From Bacteroidales bacterium (lineage in GTDB: Bacteria; Bacteroidota; Bacteroidia; Bacteroidales; UBA7960): a stretch of DNA of 5,420 bases. This document shows positions 1 through 5,336 of the stretch, piece by piece; position 1 is the stretch's first letter, and every line of letters begins with the position of its first letter. Position numbers and translations under genes: made by a program. The notes under the pieces were generated by a model. The model was not told the DNA's origin. It did no database searches and saw nothing but the letters and a program-made list of their open reading frames with translations. The DNA is taken from contig SLOR01000293.1 in assembly GCA_007132395.1 (NCBI GenBank), positions 1-5,420 on the forward strand, read 5' to 3'.

Positions 1-618
1 ATGCACTATCCCATCCTGTTGCGTGAAGATAAGGTGGCGGGTGTGGAAATACACCGTATGCCCGTACAGTACCTCTACCATAAGCATTTTGACGGAGAAA
101 AGGTTTTTGCCCGGCAGGTTTCCTCAGGGCGAATTCCTGGCTTCTGCCTCATGCATCCCCACCATCGCATCGTGCATAATTTTATGCATGCCCAGCTCAT
201 GCATAGCGGCCATTATCATGCCCAGGTTTCCTTAAGGGATTTGTATGATTTGTTGTTGATGAGCCGGGAAGAAAACCTGCAGGAGGTTTTTGCGCAATGG
301 GGGTATTTCCCTTCGGCGGCACAGGGCTACCTGAAATTAATGTACAAATGTTTCGGGCTGGAAATGCCGCGGGAATTGAGTCAATCACGCAGGGGAAAAG
401 GCTTACTGAGGCGGCATAAGCGCGTTCTGACAATGAACCCCGGGCGCAGGAAGTGGTATCTGGTAAGTATCATGGCAGCGCAGAAGTACCTGGTATTACC
501 CGCCCGTATACTATGGAACAGGCAGGCAAGAAACTATGTCTTTGCCCGCCTGTTCAGTGTAAGCTGGTATGGTGCGCATTTCCGTGCCGTAAAAAGAATA
601 CTGCGCCGGAAATCCTAA
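1..618 (+). CDS. C-terminal part of a probable nucleotidyltransferase-family protein (partial at left edge)
   Basis: The frame is open from the first base of the window to a TAA at 616-618, giving 205 residues. The ATG at position 1 coincides with the window edge and is probably internal. The segment with VEIHRMP (residues 15-21), the His-rich stretch and SLRDLYDLLLM (about 77-87) resembles the C-terminal half of the uncharacterised bacterial nucleotidyltransferase family (NTP_transf_5 type), in which the catalytic core lies further N-terminal. That core would be upstream of the window, so no catalytic residue can be seen. Residues 52-73 contain eight histidines. The last 80 residues are strongly basic (LLRRHKR, NPGRRKW, RILRRKS) with aromatic patches, and I recognise no domain there. 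Members of this family often sit near polysaccharide or surface-structure genes, but the one visible neighbour, convergent deoC, gives no functional clue. The coding frame is secure; the family assignment is from remembered pattern and moderate. Confidence 0.6.
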   Translation: MHYPILLREDKVAGVEIHRMPVQYLYHKHFDGEKVFARQVSSGRIPGFCLMHPHHRIVHNFMHAQLMHSGHYHAQVSLRDLYDLLLMSREENLQEVFAQWGYFPSAAQGYLKLMYKCFGLEMPRELSQSRRGKGLLRRHKRVLTMNPGRRKWYLVSIMAAQKYLVLPARILWNRQARNYVFARLFSVSWYGAHFRAVKRILRRKS

Positions 619-624
619 TACCGT

Positions 625-1470
625 TTATTTCAGTTCATCGATGAGTGCATCCACCAGTCTGCTGGCGCCAATGCGCAGCCAGTCCTTGTTGAGCCATTCG
701 TTGCCCAGCACTTCTTCGGTAAGTATGTAGTAGTTGAGCGCGGTATCTGCATCGCTGATGCCCCCGGCGGGTTTGATGCCCACCATTTTTCCTGTGGCTT
801 CGTAATAGTCCTTGATGGCTTCCAGCATCACCAGCATGGCATGCTCGGTGGCGGCAGGTTGCACTTTTCCGGTAGAGGTTTTGATAAAGTCGGCACCGGC
901 CTTCATGGCAATTTCGCTGGCACGGTTGATGAGGGTGGCCGATTGCAACTCACCGGTTTCCAGTATCACCTTCAGGTGGGTATCGCCACAGGCTTCTTTA
1001 ATAGCGGCTATTTCGTCAAATACAAGGTTGTATTCTCCCTGCAGAAATTTTCCGCGGGAAATCACCATATCAATTTCATCGGCACCCTGGCCCACGGTGT
1101 ATTTTACTTCAGCAACTTTTATGTCGATGGGCGATTGCCCTGCGGGGAATGCTCCTGCTACTGCGGCAACCTTCAGGCGGCTGCCTTCCAGGGCTTCGCG
1201 GGCGGTTTTCACCAGGGTAGGATACACGCAAACGGCGGCCACATTGGGCAGACCCAATCCAAGGCTTTCAATACCCATCCCTTTTTGACACATCTTTATG
1301 ACCTTTTCATCGGTATCGGCCCCTTCCAGGGTGGTAAGGTCGATAAGGCCCATGATGGAAGTAAGTGTTTTCTTCCTGTCAATGCCCTCCTTGCGGGAGT
1401 TGATGAGCTGGCTTGCTCTGCGGTTGATATCTTCGTCAGAAATGATGATGGTTTTTCCGAAATCTTCCAT
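625..1470 (-). CDS. deoC: deoxyribose-phosphate aldolase (DERA)
   Basis: This cytosolic enzyme splits 2-deoxy-D-ribose 5-phosphate into glyceraldehyde 3-phosphate and acetaldehyde, the last step of deoxynucleoside catabolism. The 281-residue protein is a full-length class I aldolase (TIM barrel). The Schiff-base lysine is K197 in DFIKTSTGK (194-202). The second active-site lysine is K233 in GIKPAGG (231-237), and the proton-relay aspartate is D134 in GADEIDMV (129-136). These match K167, K201 and D102 of the E. coli enzyme. IDLTTLEGADTDEKV (43-57) and ETGEL (171-175) are further family signatures, and RIGASRLVDAL (266-276) forms the C-terminal phosphate-binding end. The start at 1470 leaves a normal N-terminal extension; no Shine-Dalgarno precedes it, as usual in Bacteroidota, and a -7-like box lies 28-35 bp upstream. 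The protein ends at IDELK, without the longer tail ending in Tyr259 that E. coli DERA carries. It is divergent from tRNA-Arg and convergent, at 6 bp, with the left-edge gene. Function is near certain. Confidence 0.96.
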   Translation of the reverse strand: MEDFGKTIIISDEDINRRASQLINSRKEGIDRKKTLTSIMGLIDLTTLEGADTDEKVIKMCQKGMGIESLGLGLPNVAAVCVYPTLVKTAREALEGSRLKVAAVAGAFPAGQSPIDIKVAEVKYTVGQGADEIDMVISRGKFLQGEYNLVFDEIAAIKEACGDTHLKVILETGELQSATLINRASEIAMKAGADFIKTSTGKVQPAATEHAMLVMLEAIKDYYEATGKMVGIKPAGGISDADTALNYYILTEEVLGNEWLNKDWLRIGASRLVDALIDELK

Positions 1471-1497
1471 ATAAATTGTAATTGATTAAATTCGCTG

Positions 1498-1505
1498 CAA
1501 AGATA
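1498..1505 (-). promoter_or_regulatory. deoC promoter, -7 element
   Basis: Read on the minus strand this is TATCTTTG, an exact match to the Bacteroidota -7 consensus TAnnTTTG. It lies 28 bp upstream of the deoC ATG, predicting a short AT-rich leader of about 20 nt. I find no TTG at the usual -33 spacing. It stands back to back with the tRNA-Arg box at 1519-1526, 13 bp away. Confidence 0.55.
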
Positions 1506-1518
1506 GTTGAAAAATTAC

Positions 1519-1526
1519 TATTTTTG
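1519..1526 (+). promoter_or_regulatory. tRNA-Arg promoter, -7 element
   Basis: TATTTTTG matches the Bacteroidota -7 consensus TAnnTTTG exactly and is followed by CAC. It ends 10 bp before the mature tRNA 5' end, so transcription would start only about 4-6 nt ahead of the tRNA. A clear -33 TTG at normal spacing is not visible. Confidence 0.6.
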
Positions 1527-1536
1527 CACTCCTCAA

Positions 1537-1610
1537 GGCTCCGTAGTTCAATTGGATAGAATAGCAGATTCCGGTTCTGTCGGTTGGGGGTTCGAGTCCC
1601 TCCGGAGTCA
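1537..1610 (+). tRNA. tRNA-Arg (anticodon CCG)
   Basis: A full 74-nt cloverleaf can be folded by hand. The acceptor stem pairs GGCTCCG (1537-1543) with CGGAGTC (1603-1609), with one G-U, and the discriminator base is A1610. The D stem pairs GTTC (1546-1549) with GAAT (1559-1562). The anticodon stem pairs GCAGA (1564-1568) with TCTGT (1576-1580) around loop TTCCGGT, placing CCG at 1571-1573, which reads the CGG arginine codon. The variable loop is 5 nt (1581-1585). The T stem pairs GGGGG (1586-1590) with CCCTC (1598-1602) around TTCGAGT. The CCA end is not encoded; the sequence continues CTTTTTT, and that T-run at 1612-1617 may help end transcription. The gene stands alone, divergent from deoC. 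Confidence 0.97.
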
Positions 1611-1625
1611 CTTTTTTGATGTTCA

Positions 1626-1695
1626 CCGGTCGCTGAGCATGTCGAAGCGACAATCTGCCTGATAATCAGCAGACGCTTCGACGGGCTCAGCGTCC
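1626..1695. repeat. inverted pair of REP-like palindromes forming one long hairpin
   Basis: Two copies of a small palindromic unit lie head to head. Unit A (1626-1652, plus orientation) has arms GGTCGCT and AGCGACA around the 11-nt loop GAGCATGTCGA. Unit B (1671-1695, minus orientation) has arms GGACGCT and AGCGTCT around GAGCCCGTCGA. The two can also pair with each other: CGCTGAGC (1631-1638) with GCTCAGCG (1685-1692), GTCGAAGCG (1641-1649) with CGCTTCGAC (1674-1682), TCTG (1654-1657) with CAGA (1670-1673), and CTGAT with ATCAG at the tip. This leaves only a 2-nt mismatch, a 4-nt bulge and a 1-nt bulge. The element fills most of the 133-bp gap between tRNA-Arg and the 3' end of the convergent lipoprotein gene. 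It could act as a transcription barrier in both directions, but no T-tract directly follows either side. A third unit lies at 5190-5216. Confidence 0.85.
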
Positions 1696-1743
1696 ATTTA
1701 GCATCAAGCATGTGAAACAGCTTCTTTCTTTTTTATATCCCCC

Positions 1744-2763
1744 CTAAACAGGTTGCTCTTCATCCGTTTCCGTTTCACCAGTATAAGGCTTCACACTGTA
1801 CATTAGTGCCTCCACCTGCCTTACGTAATCTCTTTTGTCTTTGTTGGGACGGTACACGAAACCATCCAGTACTACCAGCCGGCCGGTGGCTTCGTCCACG
1901 TAGGTGATATTAATAAAAGGACCTCCCATAAAATCATTCTGCACTCTCCAGAAACCTCTGGCTTCTTTTGCATAGCTTCCGTTGAAGTTGATTTCGCGGA
2001 ACACGGGTGGGAATTCGGGGTAGGTGGTCATATAGCTGTTTTCAAATGTACCGGGAATATGCATTTTGGTAATGCTATCGCGGCGACCCCAGATGGTGCG
2101 CTCATTAAAATCCTTGTCGGGATGTGTGTAGGGCAGCACATAAATAAGTAAGCCCAGGTCGATGTCGTCCCGGGTACCTGTTTGTCGCAGCCACACGAAA
2201 TCCTGTGCCGATTTGGCCACGAAATATCCTTCGGGCACGGTAATATCCAGCTGAAACTTTTGTCTTACCAGGTTGCGGGCCGAAAAGTTGATCATGCGCC
2301 CGTATGCATTGATGAGCCTTTCCCTCTCTGTTTCAACATACATATCGATTAACGACTGCCTGTTGTTTTCCAGCACCCTTTGCAGGGCTGCTTCGTCGGG
2401 CACGGTAACCCTTATTACCCTCTGGGGGTAAGACCACACGTGGCGGCTGGACTCCACCTTTGCTCTTTCCATGGCAGGGTCAAAATCCACGAAAAGGATA
2501 TTACGGTGGGTTTCAAATAGTTTTACAAAACCCGATTCGTCAAGCTGTATCAGGTTAAAATAGGGTTCGGGCTGGGGCAACCACTGAATGGTGTCGGCAA
2601 AAACATTTCGTATCAGGTTTCCGGCATAGCCATCCCATTTAGATTTGGGGGTTATCACAAGCATTTCTCCCGTCCTTCCTGTTGCAGAAGGCTTTTGGGG
2701 CCTGTCAACTGTACCGCATGACAGGGTAGTCAATGCGATGAGTAAAATCAATAGTTTTCTCAT
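1744..2763 (-). CDS. DUF4837-family lipoprotein
   Basis: This is a 339-residue exported protein of unknown function. Residues 1-15 (MRKLLILLIALTTLS) form a lipoprotein signal peptide with C16 as the probable lipidated cysteine; the lipobox TLSC is looser than the proteobacterial form but acceptable in Bacteroidota. C16 is followed by GTVDRP, not by an acidic surface-export signal, so a periplasm-facing anchor is more likely. The family pattern, recognised from memory as DUF4837, includes GRTGEMLV (29-36), WLPQPEP (61-67), RNILFVD (87-93), the block MHIPGTFENSYMTT (234-247) and the MGGPF motif (279-283), ending in GFVYRPNKDKRDYVRQVEAL (301-320). No enzymatic motif is visible. The ATG at 2763 is the only start giving a full signal peptide, and no Shine-Dalgarno precedes it. 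The gene lies 154 bp downstream of the LysM transglycosylase on the same strand, which hints at an envelope role by context only. Confidence 0.88.
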   Translation of the reverse strand: MRKLLILLIALTTLSCGTVDRPQKPSATGRTGEMLVITPKSKWDGYAGNLIRNVFADTIQWLPQPEPYFNLIQLDESGFVKLFETHRNILFVDFDPAMERAKVESSRHVWSYPQRVIRVTVPDEAALQRVLENNRQSLIDMYVETERERLINAYGRMINFSARNLVRQKFQLDITVPEGYFVAKSAQDFVWLRQTGTRDDIDLGLLIYVLPYTHPDKDFNERTIWGRRDSITKMHIPGTFENSYMTTYPEFPPVFREINFNGSYAKEARGFWRVQNDFMGGPFINITYVDEATGRLVVLDGFVYRPNKDKRDYVRQVEALMYSVKPYTGETETDEEQPV

Positions 2764-2838
2764 GATATGTTTCTTTGTTTTGTATAATGGTAACGCCTGA
2801 ATCCATATACTTAGTTTATGAGGAGGCCTTAATTAATA

Positions 2839-2846
2839 CAAAAATA
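2839..2846 (-). promoter_or_regulatory. candidate -7 element for the DUF4837 gene
   Basis: The minus-strand sequence TATTTTTG fits TAnnTTTG exactly and lies 76 bp upstream of the ATG at 2763, inside the 154-bp gap to the transglycosylase gene. It overlaps a small perfect inverted repeat, AATACA (2835-2840) and TGTATT (2847-2852), with a 6-nt spacer, which could be an operator or chance in AT-rich DNA. No properly spaced -33 TTG is visible. Confidence 0.4.
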
Positions 2847-2917
2847 TGTATTTTACCCGTCCGGCAGGTAATGGCAGGCAAGAGTTTTTAAGTGATTCAG
2901 CTTTTCGGGGGGAGAGC

Positions 2918-4609
2918 TTATTCTTCTACACCAACAATCAAACGCTGTCCGGGCACAAGTGGGCTGCCGCCACTAAGTTCGTTCATCTCCTTGATTTCTT
3001 CCACGGTAATATCCTCGTAACGGGCAGCGATTTCCTGTAAGGTGTCACCGGCCTGCACGACGTGATAAATGTAGCCTGAAAATTCTTCTTCTGTCTCCTG
3101 CTGGTCTTTCACAGCAGGTTCTTCAACAGGTGCCTGTGCTGTGAAATTTTCGGGTTGGCGTACCACAAGGTTTTGTCCTGCGAAAATGGTGGTGCCGGAG
3201 ATGTTGTTCCATTGCTGTAGTTGGTTCACCGTTACACGGTATCTTCCTGCAATAATTCCGAGTGTTTCGCCACTTCTTACCACGTGGGTATTGGCGTTGG
3301 AAGCCACGGTGGTGGTAGGCCTTGCAGGTGCTCTTACAATGAGTCTCTGTCCCGGGCGTATGAGGGTACCTCTCAGGTTGTTGAGTCTTTGTATTTCTCC
3401 CACGGAAGTGCCGTATCTTCGGGCAATAGAACCCAGTACTTCGCCGCTTCTCACCACGTGTACGGTAGTTTCCTGCATCTGTGCCGCCAGTTCTGCCTGT
3501 CTGATTTCATCCGGGCTTTTGTGGTTATAGATGGTATCGGCATTGGCAATGAACAGTCCTGTATAATCGCGGGGAATGCGTAAGTAGTAAGGTTTACGGG
3601 CATTATGAGGGATGATGTTTTGTCGGAAAGACGGGTTGAGATAACGCAGGTGCTCCAGGGGGATGTCCAAAAACTGGCTAACGGTACGCAGACTCAGCTG
3701 CTGCTTTACTTCCAGGGTGTCCACATCGAAATGAGAGTAGATGGGAGGATTGGGGTAAAGGTTGTGGTCGGCGGCATGCATCATTACGTAGGTAACGGCC
3801 ATGAATGCCGGAACGTAGTTTTGTGTTTCGCGGGGCAGAAAATGACGGATGGCCCAGAAATCTCTTACGCCGCCTGCTCTGCGAATGGCGCGGTTTACAT
3901 TGCCGGGGCCTGCATTATATGCGCAAAGCACCAGGTTCCAGTCGTTATAAATTTTGTAAAGGTCAACGAAATGTTCTGCAGCAGCAATGGTTGATTTGTA
4001 AATATCGCTGCGTTCGTCTACCATGCTGTTTACCTGTAGGTCATACATTTTACCCGTGCCGTACATAAACTGCCACAGGCCGGTGGCACCTACCCTTGAT
4101 CGGGCCACTGGGTTCAGGGCCGATTCTACCACTGCCAAATATTTTAATTCCAGGGGCAGGTTGTGTTTGTCCAGCTGTTCTTCAAAGAGGGGGAAATAGA
4201 GTTCGGCAAGTCCCAGCACCCTTTCAGTAAGGTCTCTGCGACGGTTGGCGTATACGTTAATATAGGTTTTTACATAGGCATTGAACACGAACTCCATGGG
4301 CGAATAGGCATTGATGGCTTCAATGCGCGCTTTGTAAACAGAGTCGTCGTAATGGGGTACAAAGCCGGGAGGAAACTTACCTGTTACCACGGAGGTATCC
4401 ATGCGTTTTTCCAGGTTGCGGAAAACAGTGAGCATGGCAAGGCTGTCAAGGGTTGCTACTATGGGATCGTCGGGGGCAAGGGTTTTAATCTCTATCTCTG
4501 TTTCAGATTGTTCTTTATTATCCTGTTGTTGTGCTGATGCCGCTGAAGACAGGTAGAAAATGGCGATGAAAATAAGCGATGAAAGTTGAAGAAAAGGTTT
4601 TCCGGACAT
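2918..4609 (-). CDS. lytic transglycosylase with three LysM repeats (MltD-like)
   Basis: This 563-residue enzyme cleaves the MurNAc-GlcNAc bond of peptidoglycan, leaving 1,6-anhydro ends, and acts in the periplasm. Residues 1-26 are a Sec signal peptide (hydrophobic SLIFIAIFYLSSAASA) with likely cleavage after ASA; there is no lipobox and no twin arginine. The SLT domain spans about 145-280. The catalytic glutamate is E162 in AVVESALNP, followed by GATGLWQFM (174-182), the YNAGPGNV motif (231-238) and NYVPAFMA (264-271). Residues 290-346 look like the degenerate linker of MltD-type enzymes, ending YYLRIP. Three LysM peptidoglycan-binding repeats follow at about 383-425, 442-483 and 515-559, each opening HVVRSGE or HVVQAGD and closing PGQRLIV or AGQNLVV. 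The acidic linker between repeats 2 and 3 (495-510) may be flexible. The start at 4609 fits the signal peptide and has no Shine-Dalgarno. It lies 219 bp downstream of tatA on the same strand. Confidence 0.95.
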   Translation of the reverse strand: MSGKPFLQLSSLIFIAIFYLSSAASAQQQDNKEQSETEIEIKTLAPDDPIVATLDSLAMLTVFRNLEKRMDTSVVTGKFPPGFVPHYDDSVYKARIEAINAYSPMEFVFNAYVKTYINVYANRRRDLTERVLGLAELYFPLFEEQLDKHNLPLELKYLAVVESALNPVARSRVGATGLWQFMYGTGKMYDLQVNSMVDERSDIYKSTIAAAEHFVDLYKIYNDWNLVLCAYNAGPGNVNRAIRRAGGVRDFWAIRHFLPRETQNYVPAFMAVTYVMMHAADHNLYPNPPIYSHFDVDTLEVKQQLSLRTVSQFLDIPLEHLRYLNPSFRQNIIPHNARKPYYLRIPRDYTGLFIANADTIYNHKSPDEIRQAELAAQMQETTVHVVRSGEVLGSIARRYGTSVGEIQRLNNLRGTLIRPGQRLIVRAPARPTTTVASNANTHVVRSGETLGIIAGRYRVTVNQLQQWNNISGTTIFAGQNLVVRQPENFTAQAPVEEPAVKDQQETEEEFSGYIYHVVQAGDTLQEIAARYEDITVEEIKEMNELSGGSPLVPGQRLIVGVEE

Positions 4610-4711
4610 TGTAACAGGAATAAAAGGTTGATAAATTACTTACTCTTTGTAGTTATGTTGTACGCAATATTCCCCCAAAGGGTTTAATTTTTACAGGCAT
4701 AAACAAACCCT

Positions 4712-4731
4712 GCAAAAATTGCGATTTTTGC
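4712..4731. repeat. perfect 8-bp inverted repeat upstream of the transglycosylase gene
   Basis: GCAAAAAT (4712-4719) and ATTTTTGC (4724-4731) are exact reverse complements around TGCG. Each arm resembles a -7 box lacking the leading TA, and the site lies about 100 bp upstream of the transglycosylase ATG. It could be an operator, part of a promoter or a weak hairpin. I found no exact TAnnTTTG box for this gene; the nearest, minus-strand TATGCTTTG just upstream, is one base too long. Confidence 0.4.
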
Positions 4732-4751
4732 CAAAGCATACAAGAGGGATT

Positions 4752-4780
4752 TACGTGATTTTACTTGTTAATATCACGTA
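4752..4780. promoter_or_regulatory. perfect inverted repeat, possible operator or hairpin
   Basis: TACGTGAT (4752-4759) and ATCACGTA (4773-4780) are exact reverse complements with a 13-bp AT-rich spacer, giving 21 bp between arm centres, or two helical turns. That spacing suits a dimeric regulator. The site sits in the 219-bp gap between the tatA stop and the transglycosylase start. No T-tract follows on either strand, so a simple terminator is unlikely. The rest of the gap is AT-rich and shows nothing else I can name. Confidence 0.4.
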
Positions 4781-4828
4781 GAGGAAAGCCATTGAGGATT
4801 CCGGGTAATTAACGCAGGAAAGACAGGT

Positions 4829-5020
4829 TTATTCTTCTTTTTTCTCAGAAGAGGAGTTTTTTTCTTCTTCTTTCTGAGCATCCTTGAATTCCCTCATGCC
4901 TTTGCCCAGGCCACGCATGAGTTCAGGGATTTTTCTTCCGCCAAAAAGTAAAAGGAGTACGAGGGCGATAATAATAATTTCGGGAGGGCCAATCATGGCT
5001 GTTATAAATGCAGTATTCAT
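4829..5020 (-). CDS. tatA: Sec-independent protein translocase subunit TatA
   Basis: This is a small inner-membrane protein of the twin-arginine translocase, which exports folded proteins by oligomerising around TatC. The 63 residues show the standard order: a short N-terminal segment (1-11), a transmembrane helix (PEIIIIALVLLLLF, 13-26), the hinge FGGRKIPEL (26-34), an amphipathic helix (GLGKGMREFKDA, 37-48), and a charged Lys/Glu-rich tail (49-63). E14 at the head of the membrane helix occupies the polar position typical of the family, and the hinge with GLGKGMREFK favours TatA over TatB. ATG at 5020 is preferred to the one at 4996 because it gives the usual few residues before the helix and lies 25 bp from a -7 box. 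The gene sits between a probable M23 peptidase and the lytic transglycosylase on the same strand. No tatC is in the window, and neither complete exported neighbour has a twin-arginine signal. Confidence 0.95.
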   Translation of the reverse strand: MNTAFITAMIGPPEIIIIALVLLLLFGGRKIPELMRGLGKGMREFKDAQKEEEKNSSSEKKEE

Positions 5021-5045
5021 GGTTGTATCTTTTTTATGCTCGCAG

Positions 5046-5053
5046 CAAAGTTA
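5046..5053 (-). promoter_or_regulatory. tatA promoter, -7 element
   Basis: On the minus strand this reads TAACTTTG, an exact TAnnTTTG match, 25 bp upstream of the tatA ATG, predicting a leader of about 20 nt. A TTG lies at 5078-5080, 24 nt upstream of the box, somewhat further than usual for a -33 element. Confidence 0.55.
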
Positions 5054-5117
5054 TGAAAATATTAGTATGATTATCCGCAATCTTACTATAATTAAACAAT
5101 GGTGCTTTTTCAAAAGA

Positions 5118-5137
5118 GTCAACGGTTCGGTGTTGAC
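5118..5137. repeat. short inverted repeat
   Basis: GTCAAC (5118-5123) and GTTGAC (5132-5137) are perfect 6-bp arms around an 8-nt spacer. It adjoins the REP-like cluster and could be a degenerate part of it, or an independent small hairpin between the M23 gene and tatA. Confidence 0.35.
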
Positions 5138-5140
5138 GCT

Positions 5141-5175
5141 ACTTCTTCGGAGGCTGAGCCCGGCAAAGCCGAAGT
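5141..5175 (+). repeat. variant REP-like unit
   Basis: CTTCGG (5145-5150) and CCGAAG (5169-5174) form a perfect stem whose interior holds GGCTGAGCC (5152-5160). The CTGAGCC and CGAAG cores are shared with the other units, but the middle is longer (CGGCAAAGC in place of TGT). It points opposite to the unit at 5190-5216, so the two make another inverted pair, as at 1626-1695. Membership of the same family is likely but less secure than for the other units. Confidence 0.5.
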
Positions 5176-5189
5176 TAGATGCAAACCAA

Positions 5190-5216
5190 GGTCACTTCGA
5201 CAGGCTCAGTGACCGG
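5190..5216 (-). repeat. REP-like palindromic unit (third well-formed copy)
   Basis: Read on the minus strand, arms GGTCACT (5214-5208) and AGTGACC (5196-5190) form a perfect 7-bp stem around the loop GAGCCTGTCGA, preceded by CC. It matches unit A at 1626-1652 at 23 of 27 positions, including the shared leading CCGGTC. Of the four differences, two are opposite each other in the stem and keep pairing (A-T here, G-C there). It lies in the gap between the M23 gene and tatA. Confidence 0.8.
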
Positions 5217-5235
5217 TAAAATCCCGGAACTTGAG

Positions 5236-5245
5236 CACTTCGACA
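5236..5245 (-). repeat. truncated REP-like unit
   Basis: CACTTCGACA repeats exactly the ten bases at 5193-5202, 43 bp away in the same orientation, but the CTGAGCC half and the matching arm are absent. It is probably a decayed remnant of a unit. The rest of the gap to the M23 stop holds only a run of seven A at 5278-5284 and a 4-bp hairpin (GTCA/TGAC), too weak to call a terminator. Confidence 0.35.
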
Positions 5246-5336
5246 AACGCACTTTACCACCTGTTGAAGGCGGGGCCAAAAAAACATTAAATTCAGGTCA
5301 TTTTGACAAGTGTCCGAATAAACATCAGGCTATAAA

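Noticed and set aside
841..1485. Plus-strand 214-codon open frame opposite deoC, and a 158-codon one at 812-1288
   Set aside because: Both are shadows of deoC; they show no family motif, while deoC has every catalytic residue.
1436..1711. Minus-strand 91-codon open frame with SGGTRTPNRQNRNLLFYPIELRS
   Set aside because: It is the antisense translation of tRNA-Arg plus flanks, a well-known false protein in databases; it also overlaps the deoC start and both -7 boxes.
1626..1737. Reading the composite hairpin as a standard rho-independent terminator for tRNA-Arg
   Set aside because: The T-rich stretch (1721-1735) begins 25 nt beyond the stem, and a T-run already precedes the hairpin right after the tRNA; the structure fits a REP pair better.
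2846..3040. Plus-strand 64-codon frame beginning at the lipoprotein promoter box
   Set aside because: It runs antisense into the 3' end of the transglycosylase gene and has no motif or promoter.
3141..4537. Several plus-strand open frames of 87-129 codons opposite the transglycosylase
   Set aside because: They are antisense to a clear SLT/LysM gene, have no recognisable domains and no promoter boxes.
4884..5219. Plus-strand 111-codon frame across tatA and the REP-like cluster
   Set aside because: It starts inside tatA in antisense and runs through palindromic repeats; nothing protein-like is seen.
5118..5252. CRISPR array or attachment site in the repeat cluster
   Set aside because: The repeats are few, palindromic, in alternating orientation and without regular spacers; no integrase or cas gene is nearby.
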